The position numbers were made by a program, and so were the translations under genes. The notes beneath the pieces were generated by a model, which did no database searches, was not told the origin of the DNA, and saw only the letters and a list, made by a program, of their open reading frames with translations. A DNA stretch of 64,000 nucleotides. Source: SLSG01 sp964477035. Its GTDB lineage: Bacteria > Bacteroidota > Bacteroidia > Bacteroidales > UBA7960. This document shows, one piece after another, positions 9,014-15,706 of this stretch; the stretch's first letter is position 1, and every line of letters begins with the position of its first letter. Where the stretch lies: NCBI GenBank assembly GCA_964477035.1, contig CAYZCW010000004.1, positions 62,001 through 126,000 of the forward strand, given 5' to 3'.

Positions 9014-11868
9014 GGGCAATAGGTGCACTGTGTCTCATCCTCTGTCTGGACAAAGGCTTTGCCGGGGTCCAGGATCTCCGACAGCAATGATTTCAGGTGG
9101 CGGCCAAAACCGTTTACCAGGCCGGCCTCCAAAGGCCCTTCTCCTTCCGGGTACCGCAGCGTCTGCAAGCCCTTGTTGACCTCCCTCAGGCTGGCAATAC
9201 CCGGTTCGATCCGGGCGGTATCCGGCAGTTCCTGCAGCAGCAGCCAGGCGTAGGTCAGCAGCTGCAGGGGCATGGCATACCGGCTGTCACTGGTCACCAG
9301 CTCCCACTCCTTGAACTTCAGCCTCGCCTCGTCGACCTTGCCGGTCTTGTAATCGACCACCCGGGTTATTCCCCCGCTGCGGTCAATGCGGTCCGCCTTG
9401 CCACGAATCTTAACCTTCCGGACCTGCCCGCCGGCCTGCACCTCCAGGGTGGCTTCCAGCCACTGCTCCAGCGAAAGCACCGTCAGCGGGTCCCGGTCCC
9501 CCTGTCCCTTTCCTGCCAGCTGCGATTTCTCGGCCTCCAAAAAATTAACCACATACTGCCGGGCCAGGTAGAACAGCAGCAGGTTCTTGCCGGAGCGGAT
9601 GTCCCCTTCCGGGTAATCTTCTTCAAACTGCAGCCGGGTAAGCCGGTCCGCCTCCTTCAGCATGCCGTCTATATGCGCTGCCTGAAGGACTTTCCCTATA
9701 TGGGGCCGGTACATTTTTTCCAGGACCCCGTGTACCACCGTCCCCATGGTGGAGGCATCGATGGTTTCTTCCACCTGGTCGCTTTCTTCCAGCCGGGCCA
9801 CCCGGGAGAGATAAAACTGCAGGGGGCAGCCCACAAACTGGGCCAGGGCGGAGGGGGAAAAGCCCCTCTCGCCCATTTCCCGGAGCCGTTCCATGATCTC
9901 CGGTGTCTTTTCCACCGACAGGGCCTTGCCCATGGCGGCAGGCGGCGCGGGAAGGGTCACGATCTGTTCATGGATACGGATCTCCGGGTTGTAGCGGGGA
10001 AGTTCGTGTTGCACCTGGGTGATGAACCGGCTCTTCTCGCTGCTGCCCAGGTCCTGCGTCTGGGTGTTGTAGATCAGGAACACGTTTTCGGCCCGTTGAA
10101 GGAGGCGGTAGAAGTGGTAGGCAAAGGTGGCGTCCTTGTCGGTGTCCACCTGCAGGCCGAACTTCTTTTTGACATCATAGGGAATGAACGAGTTCCCCGT
10201 CTTCCCGCGCGGAATCACTCCCTCGTTCACCGAGAGCATCACCAGGTTTTTAAAATCCAGGCTCCGGGTCTCCAGCACGCCCATCACCTGCAGGCCCTGC
10301 AGGGGTTCTCCGGAGAAGGACAGCCTGGTTTCTGCCGCTATTTGCCGGAACAGGGTGTAGAGGGTGTCGGGCGACTGAAGGTAGGGGTGTTTTTCTGCAA
10401 AGGCCTGCAGGCGCCGGAACAGGGTGGCGAAATAATACAGGGATTCGAAATCCAGAAAGAACGGGCTGTTGATGATGTCTTTCCCGCTGCTGCCGGCCCG
10501 GGCCCGGAACAATTCGTCCAGCCTCCCGATCAGCTGCAGCATCACGGGGAATGCCCGCAGGGGTTCCCTGGTCCAGTCGGACGACAAAAACCTGAAGCGT
10601 TCGGGGAACCCGCCTGCCTGTTCCGCAATGGCCTCCAGCTCAGATGCCCGGATGAATACCCGGTTCGACAGGGCGATGCGGGCCACCAGGGCATCGGTTC
10701 CCTCCCCATCCCGGTCGCCCTCCCACAGGAGCCGGGTGGCAGAATGGCCCAGGAAGCGGCAAAGGTCCTTGTGGTAAAAGGAAGGCCCCTCCGCTCCGCC
10801 ATCCTGTCCCAGCCTGCGGGCGTTCAGGTACATCTGGAACAGGGCGTCGAAAAAGCCATACATATTCGTCTTGTGCAGGGGATAGCCCATGGTGACGTTG
10901 ATGGTGCCCGTGCGTTCGGGCAGGGCGTTGAGTACCGGCACCAGCAGGTCTTCGTCGGCCAGCACCACGGCCGTTTCCTCGTTCAGCGCTGCTTCAGGAA
11001 ACTGGTCGAGCAGGTTGCCTGCCAGCCTGGCCTGGTTCACGTTCCTGGCGATGCCCAGAATATGGATGTCTTTGGGTCCTTCAGCCAGGGGGGAGTTCTC
11101 CCGGCTGAGGGGGCTGCCGAACCGGTCAATGGTTTTCCGGATGTGGTGGCCGGCTTCGTGACCAGGATTCTCTGTATAATAGGGGTCGTTGTCCGGCAGG
11201 AAATCCGCCAGTCCCTGCCGCAGCAAGGTGCCGATGATGGCTTCCTCGGCCCGGTTCAGGGCATTGAAGCCGGTAAAGATGATTTTTTTCCAGGGGAGAT
11301 GAAACGTCTCTTCCTTCATGCGCAGGGCCGCCTGCCTGGAGGAGAGACCCTGGTAAGCGGATCCTTCTTGTATTAGGCTGTCATTCAGCTCTTTGTGATA
11401 TGTTTTCAGTCGTCCGAAAAAGGCCAGATAGCTTTCCTGGAAAGGGGTGGGGGGGGAGCCGTCCGGATTCCAGGTTTCGATCCTTTTGGCATCCCTCAGG
11501 AAGTCGTACAGGGCTTCCGGGTCCTCTGCCCGCGCCTCCACCTCGTCCATGTCGCGCAGCAATACCGGTGCCCACCGCATGAAATCGTCCACCGGCCTGG
11601 CCTGATCGCCTTCCATCCGGGTGTACACCTCATAAAACCGGAACAGCAGGCTGATGGAGTCCATCACCTCCAACCCGCTGATGCGGTTGATCAGGTCCTC
11701 AATGCGCATTACTTCGGGCGCCCAGATGGGCTGGCGGACCTTCCGGGCCAGGTGCTGGCGCAGGAACAGGCCAGCCCGCCGGTTGGGGGTAACCAGGCAG
11801 ATGTCCCCGGTGATCCCGCCATAGCGGTCGAGTAGGTAATCGGTGACTTGCTCCAAAAATGGTTTCAT
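8986..11868 (-). CDS. AddB/RecB-like PD-(D/E)XK exonuclease subunit with 4Fe-4S staple
   Basis: The 960-residue product looks like the Bacteroidota AddB-like partner of a double-strand-break repair helicase-nuclease. The N-terminus (DICLVTPNRRAGLFLR) has the helicase-like fold start but no Walker A GKT/S, as in non-motor partners. The C-terminal nuclease domain has KIRGKADRID and DYKTGK (D839, K841). Cysteines 681, 948, 951 and 957 (VGCPLQ, then CTYCPYRVLC) match the iron-sulfur staple of AddB nucleases. ATG 11868 (MKPFLEQVTDYLL) is preferred to upstream open frame because it follows the murU-like stop by 28 bp. It is third in a minus-strand run with the AmgK and MurU genes. No AddA-type helicase is in the window. 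Confidence 0.8.
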   Translation of the reverse strand: MKPFLEQVTDYLLDRYGGITGDICLVTPNRRAGLFLRQHLARKVRQPIWAPEVMRIEDLINRISGLEVMDSISLLFRFYEVYTRMEGDQARPVDDFMRWAPVLLRDMDEVEARAEDPEALYDFLRDAKRIETWNPDGSPPTPFQESYLAFFGRLKTYHKELNDSLIQEGSAYQGLSSRQAALRMKEETFHLPWKKIIFTGFNALNRAEEAIIGTLLRQGLADFLPDNDPYYTENPGHEAGHHIRKTIDRFGSPLSRENSPLAEGPKDIHILGIARNVNQARLAGNLLDQFPEAALNEETAVVLADEDLLVPVLNALPERTGTINVTMGYPLHKTNMYGFFDALFQMYLNARRLGQDGGAEGPSFYHKDLCRFLGHSATRLLWEGDRDGEGTDALVARIALSNRVFIRASELEAIAEQAGGFPERFRFLSSDWTREPLRAFPVMLQLIGRLDELFRARAGSSGKDIINSPFFLDFESLYYFATLFRRLQAFAEKHPYLQSPDTLYTLFRQIAAETRLSFSGEPLQGLQVMGVLETRSLDFKNLVMLSVNEGVIPRGKTGNSFIPYDVKKKFGLQVDTDKDATFAYHFYRLLQRAENVFLIYNTQTQDLGSSEKSRFITQVQHELPRYNPEIRIHEQIVTLPAPPAAMGKALSVEKTPEIMERLREMGERGFSPSALAQFVGCPLQFYLSRVARLEESDQVEETIDASTMGTVVHGVLEKMYRPHIGKVLQAAHIDGMLKEADRLTRLQFEEDYPEGDIRSGKNLLLFYLARQYVVNFLEAEKSQLAGKGQGDRDPLTVLSLEQWLEATLEVQAGGQVRKVKIRGKADRIDRSGGITRVVDYKTGKVDEARLKFKEWELVTSDSRYAMPLQLLTYAWLLLQELPDTARIEPGIASLREVNKGLQTLRYPEGEGPLEAGLVNGFGRHLKSLLSEILDPGKAFVQTEDETQCTYCPYRVLCRRF

Positions 11869-11896
11869 GGTTCCTGGTTTATCGTGGGATCCCGTT

Positions 11897-12667
11897 TCAT
11901 CCGGCCCAGCCGCCCTCCCGGCCGGGAGAGAACTTTTCCGGGTGTTCTCGGAACAGGGCCTCTGCCCGGTGCAGTTTTTCGGGGCTGCCGATATCGGCCC
12001 AGTAGCGGTGGTCGTGTTCGAAGCAGCGGACCGGCTCGCTGCCTGCCAGCCGCAGGTACACATCGAGAATGGAAAACACCCCCGTTTCGCTGATTTTGTC
12101 AGACAGGCGGGGACTGATCACGTGGATGCCGCTGAACGCCCTGGGAGTCAGGGGCCCCACATGGGCACCGCCACAAAGAATCCGCTCGCGGGTGGACCGG
12201 TTTTCCCAGCCCCGGAGCCGCCCGCTGCCGTCCCACAGGAAATACCTGGAGGAGTCGCGCCTGCTCACCGCCAGCGTGACCAGGGCGCCCGATGCCTGGT
12301 GTGCAGACAGCATGGCCCCCAGGTCGATGTCGCACAGCACATCGGCATTGTAGAGGATGGCCGGTCCACCGCCCCGGAACAGACCGGACGCCTTTTTAAG
12401 GCCCCCGCCCGTGTCGAGCAGCTGCCCGCTTTCGTCCGAAACGACAAACTCCACCCCGGGAACTTTCAGCCGTTCCACGAAGCCGCGCAGCTTGCCGGCA
12501 TGGTGGTGGACGTTGACCACGATGCGACTGGCCCCGGCCGCAACCAACTTATCGGCCACCCGCAGCAGCATGGGCCTTCCACCCACAGGGGCCAGGGCCT
12601 TGGGCATATAGTCGGTGTAGGGTCTGAGCCGGGCCCCGGTTCCCGCTGCGAAAATCATTGCATCCAT
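11897..12667 (-). CDS. Sugar-1-phosphate nucleotidyltransferase, MurU-like
   Basis: A 256-residue cytoplasmic nucleotidyltransferase. The N-terminus AMIFAAGTGARLRPYTDYMP followed by KAL is the GxGxRLxP...PK signature; NADVL (about residues 108-112) holds the metal-binding Asp. Closest in kind are MurU (N-acetylmuramate-1-phosphate uridylyltransferase) and mannose-1-phosphate guanylyltransferases. The MurU reading is favoured because the gene lies 12 bp after an AmgK-like kinase gene, the pair that in Pseudomonas converts recycled MurNAc or GlcNAc to the UDP-sugar. The inference rests on this context; substrate is unproven. Confidence 0.78.
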   Translation of the reverse strand: MDAMIFAAGTGARLRPYTDYMPKALAPVGGRPMLLRVADKLVAAGASRIVVNVHHHAGKLRGFVERLKVPGVEFVVSDESGQLLDTGGGLKKASGLFRGGGPAILYNADVLCDIDLGAMLSAHQASGALVTLAVSRRDSSRYFLWDGSGRLRGWENRSTRERILCGGAHVGPLTPRAFSGIHVISPRLSDKISETGVFSILDVYLRLAGSEPVRCFEHDHRYWADIGSPEKLHRAEALFREHPEKFSPGREGGWAG

Positions 12668-12679
12668 GCCGTGTTGTTT

Positions 12680-14266
12680 TTATCGTCGGACGGATTCCTG
12701 CTGCCCGTCCGCCTGCCCGTTTCCTGCCGGACCGTTCCCTTGCCAGCTGCCTGCCTCCCGGTGATACAAGTCTATCCCGACCGGGTAACGGGAAGCCAGC
12801 TCCCGGGCAAGGCGTTCGGCGCAATACACCGAGCGGTGTTGTCCGCCCGTGCATCCGAAAGCGACCGTCAGGTTCCGGAATCCCCGCGAGAGGTAGTTCT
12901 CCACGGCTTGTTCCACCAGCCGGCTGGCTGCTGCCACAAAGGCAGCCACTGCCGGCTCATTTTCCAGGAACGCCCTGACCGGGTCGTCCTTGCCGTTATA
13001 ATGCTTCAGCCGTTCGTCCCTGCCCGGGTTGGGCAGGGCGCGGCAGTCAAACACGAACCCGCCCCCATGCCCGCTGTCGTCCTCCGGCAGCCCTTTTTTA
13101 TAGGAAAAGCTGCAGATACGCACCTTCAGCGGACCGCCTGCTTTGTCGGCCCGGGCGGCTTCATTTTCCGTGGCCGGGGCTGTCCCGCCTGGTGGGGGAG
13201 GATCTTTCGGGGGGCTGACCGTGCCCGCCTCCTCCATTCCCGGCAGCACCCCGCCGGGCGGCAGGGCGGCGATTTGCCGGACGATGTCCGAGAGGTAGGG
13301 GACATGCCCGGGCAGCAGCCCGTTGTCTTCCAGCCACCTCAGGTTGTTCAGGGCGTAGGGCACACTTTGCAGGAAAAGAGGCTTGCGTTCCACCCCGCCG
13401 CGAAAGCCATAAGTGCCCAGGGCCTGCAGGATGCGCATCACCACGAAGTCATAAAAGCCGGCCCGGAACCTTTTCTCTTCGAAGCCGGGGAGGCGCCCGG
13501 CCACCGCGGCATAATGATCCATCAGCTCCATCCGCTGGCCGAACGGGATGTCGGCCTTGGCGTCGAACAGCAGCGATGCCAGATCGTACTGCAACGGCCC
13601 GCGCCGCCCGCCCTGGTAGTCGATGAACCAGGTGCTGCCTTCCGCCACCATGATGTTGCGCGACTGGAAGTCCCGGTACATGAAATAGCCCGAAGGCTCC
13701 TCTGCCAGCTTGTCTGCAAAGCGTTCGAAGTCGTCTTCCAGCAGCTGCTCATCGAAAGGCACGCCGGAGATCTTCAGGAAATAGTATTTGAAGTAGTTCA
13801 GGTCCCACATCATGGAATGCCGGTCGAAGGCATGCCGGGGATAGCAGACCCCGAAGTCGAGCCCCTCTGCCCCGTCCGACTGAAACCGGGGGAGCCATTC
13901 GATGGCCTGACGGTAGAGGCCCATCACGTCCGGCCCGAGACCGGCGGGTCCCCTGTGCCGGGGCAATAGGGAAAACAGGGTGGTGTCTCCCAGGTCGGTG
14001 AGCAGGTAGCAATGGGCATCGCGCTCCTCTGCCAGCACCCCGGGAACGGGCAGTCCCTTTTTCAGGAAGTGGCGGCTAAGGTCCAGGAATGCCCTGTTTT
14101 CCCGCGGGTCGGGATTGAAGGCGCCGATCACCGTCTGTCCGGCTCCCTGCAGGCGAAAGTAACGCCGGTTGCTGCCCGAGGGCGGCAGGGGAGTGCATTG
14201 GGCGGGACGGGTGCCGGCCCATTTCTCAAAGAGGTCGGATACGGCTTTTTCGGGGATCCACTGCAT
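12680..14266 (-). CDS. AmgK-like sugar kinase fused to a RapZ C-terminal domain
   Basis: The 528-residue product has two modules. Residues about 1-330 are an aminoglycoside-phosphotransferase-fold kinase like AmgK (anomeric MurNAc/GlcNAc kinase): catalytic loop FMYRDFQSRNIMV, metal site FIDYQGGRRGPLQYDLASLL. The usual His of HRD is Tyr here; the catalytic Asp is kept. After a Pro/Gly-rich linker, residues about 380-510 match the RapZ C-terminal domain: FDCRALPNPGR and FGCTGGQHRSVY. In E. coli that domain binds glucosamine-6-phosphate. ATG 14266 is chosen over further upstream codons because a TATTTTTG -7 element lies only 18-25 bases upstream. It leads the operon with the MurU-like and nuclease genes. 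Confidence 0.82.
   Translation of the reverse strand: MQWIPEKAVSDLFEKWAGTRPAQCTPLPPSGSNRRYFRLQGAGQTVIGAFNPDPRENRAFLDLSRHFLKKGLPVPGVLAEERDAHCYLLTDLGDTTLFSLLPRHRGPAGLGPDVMGLYRQAIEWLPRFQSDGAEGLDFGVCYPRHAFDRHSMMWDLNYFKYYFLKISGVPFDEQLLEDDFERFADKLAEEPSGYFMYRDFQSRNIMVAEGSTWFIDYQGGRRGPLQYDLASLLFDAKADIPFGQRMELMDHYAAVAGRLPGFEEKRFRAGFYDFVVMRILQALGTYGFRGGVERKPLFLQSVPYALNNLRWLEDNGLLPGHVPYLSDIVRQIAALPPGGVLPGMEEAGTVSPPKDPPPPGGTAPATENEAARADKAGGPLKVRICSFSYKKGLPEDDSGHGGGFVFDCRALPNPGRDERLKHYNGKDDPVRAFLENEPAVAAFVAAASRLVEQAVENYLSRGFRNLTVAFGCTGGQHRSVYCAERLARELASRYPVGIDLYHREAGSWQGNGPAGNGQADGQQESVRR
12684..12693 (-). repeat. CCGTCCGACG, variant of the repeated motif at the amgK-rapZ stop
   Basis: One mismatch to CCATCCGACG, minus strand, in the last codons of the kinase-RapZ gene. 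Confidence 0.3.
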
Positions 14267-14283
14267 GAAATAGGGGTTTGCAA

Positions 14284-14291
14284 CAAAAATA
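14284..14291 (-). promoter_or_regulatory. Bacteroidota -7 element for the amgK-murU-nuclease operon
   Basis: TATTTTTG on the minus strand, exact TAnnTTTG. It would place the transcript start a few bases before ATG 14266, giving a very short leader and ruling out the upstream in-frame start at 14326. Confidence 0.45.
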
Positions 14292-14363
14292 CGTTTTTTC
14301 CGGCTTTCCGGGAAAGACCCCCGCAAGGCGGGATCCGCACGCCGCCCCGCGTCCCCGGGCCGC

Positions 14364-14394
14364 TTGGCGGATGATCCAAAAACCGCTACTTTTG
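14364..14394 (+). promoter_or_regulatory. Promoter of the rubrerythrin-like gene
   Basis: TTG (14364-14366), 20 bases, then TACTTTTG (14387-14394): both Bacteroidota primary-sigma elements at consensus spacing. The leader to ATG 14438 is about 37 bases. Confidence 0.6.
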
Positions 14395-14427
14395 TTGAAA
14401 AAGCATTAATTTAGGGCAACCAAAAAC

Positions 14428-14437
14428 CCATCCGACG
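14428..14437 (+). repeat. CCATCCGACG motif, abutting the rubrerythrin-like start codon
   Basis: Exact copy of a 10-base word found several times in this window. Here it directly precedes ATG 14438. Confidence 0.5.
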
Positions 14438-14944
14438 ATGACAACAAACCAGGTGACCGACATTCTGAAAAAGGCCGTGATCATGGAGGCCCGGGGCAAG
14501 GCGCTTTACAGCAAGGTGGCCGAACAGACCGCCAGCCCGGAAGTGAAAAAGATCTTTTCGATCATGGCCGGGGAGGAGCAGCTCCACATCGATTTCCTCC
14601 AAAAGCAGCTGGCCCATTATAAAAAGTCGGGGCAGTTCGACAAGAATGAGCTGGAGAAAGCCGCCGGCGACGACAGCATCGCCAAAACCATTCTGACCGA
14701 CGCCATCACAAAGGAAATTTCCGGGGCTGGTTTCGAGGCCGCCGCCATCTCCGCTGCCATCGACATGGAGAACAAATCGGTCGAGGTCTATGCCGCCCGC
14801 GCCCTGGAGGCCACCGACCCCAATGAAAAAGAATTGTACGACTGGCTTGCCAACTGGGAAAGGGGCCACCACAAGCTGCTGATCGACCTGAACCAACAGC
14901 TGACCGAACAGGTGTGGTACGACAACAACTTCTGGCCTTTTTAA
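14438..14944 (+). CDS. Rubrerythrin/ferritin-family diiron protein
   Basis: The 168-residue product is a four-helix-bundle protein of the rubrerythrin type without a rubredoxin domain. Likely diiron ligands are E18 (IMEARGKALY), E47-x-x-H50 (GEEQLHIDFL), E111 (DMENKSVEVY) and the C-terminal ERGHHKLL (about residues 143-150). Such proteins reduce hydrogen peroxide or handle iron in the cytoplasm; the role here is inferred. It has its own promoter, and the RluA gene begins 12 bp after its stop, so three genes (to 18582) may be cotranscribed. Confidence 0.82.
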   Translation: MTTNQVTDILKKAVIMEARGKALYSKVAEQTASPEVKKIFSIMAGEEQLHIDFLQKQLAHYKKSGQFDKNELEKAAGDDSIAKTILTDAITKEISGAGFEAAAISAAIDMENKSVEVYAARALEATDPNEKELYDWLANWERGHHKLLIDLNQQLTEQVWYDNNFWPF

Positions 14945-14956
14945 GTGCGACCAGGC

Positions 14957-15706
14957 ATGTCCGGACCGGAGAATGACTTCGTGCAGGCCTTCGCGCCCAG
15001 GGTGGTTTATGAGGACAACCATTACGTGGTGGTCAACAAGCTGCCCTCCGAGATTGTCCAGGGCGACAAGACCGGCGACCGCCCCCTGGCCGAGCTGGTC
15101 AGGGAATACATCCGGCTGCGGTATGAGAAGCCCGGGGCGGCCTTCCTGGGGGTGGCGCACCGGATCGACCGTCCCGTGAGCGGGCTGGTGATCTTCGCCC
15201 GGACCTCCAAGGGCCTGGCACGCATCAACGCCCTGCTGCAAAAACGGGAGGTCCAAAAGACCTACTGGGCGGTGGTGAAGGACATCCCGGTGCCCGGACA
15301 GGGACAGCTGGTACATTTTCTTGCCCGGAACGAAAAGCAGAACAAGTCATACGCGGTTTCCGAATCCGCTCCCGGGGCCAAAAGGGCGGTGCTGAACTAC
15401 CGGCTGCTGGCCACCGGACAGCGGTATTCCCTGCTGGAGGTGGAGCTGCTGACAGGCCGGCACCACCAGATCAGGGCCCAGCTGTCGGCCATCGGCTGCC
15501 CGATCAAAGGGGACCTGAAATACGGATCGCCCCGGTCCAACGAGAACGGCAGCATCCACCTGCATGCCCGGTCCGTTGGCTTCGTACACCCGGTCAACGG
15601 GGAGCGCATCGACCTGGTGGCCCCCGTCCCGCCGGGTGATCCCCTCTGGGCCTGGTTTGAACAGGCCGTGGCCGGTAAACCACATGACACAAGCCCCATA
15701 CGATGA
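14957..15706 (+). CDS. RluA-family pseudouridine synthase
   Basis: A 249-residue RNA pseudouridine synthase of the RluA/RluD family. The catalytic motif HRIDRPVSGLVIF (about residues 67-79) holds the nucleophilic Asp, and the later LTGRHHQIRAQL (about 164-175) is the second family motif. There is no N-terminal S4 domain, so it is the short form; which rRNA or tRNA position it modifies cannot be told. ATG 14957 is used; a GTG at 14945 would add four residues. The stop overlaps the next ATG by four bases (ATGA), suggesting coupling to the envelope protein gene. Confidence 0.88.
   Translation: MSGPENDFVQAFAPRVVYEDNHYVVVNKLPSEIVQGDKTGDRPLAELVREYIRLRYEKPGAAFLGVAHRIDRPVSGLVIFARTSKGLARINALLQKREVQKTYWAVVKDIPVPGQGQLVHFLARNEKQNKSYAVSESAPGAKRAVLNYRLLATGQRYSLLEVELLTGRHHQIRAQLSAIGCPIKGDLKYGSPRSNENGSIHLHARSVGFVHPVNGERIDLVAPVPPGDPLWAWFEQAVAGKPHDTSPIR

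Noticed and set aside
9097..11376. Long open frame (759 codons) on the plus strand
   Set aside because: It is antisense to the nuclease gene, whose domains are recognisable. The frame is open because of high G+C; its translation is low-complexity and matches no family.
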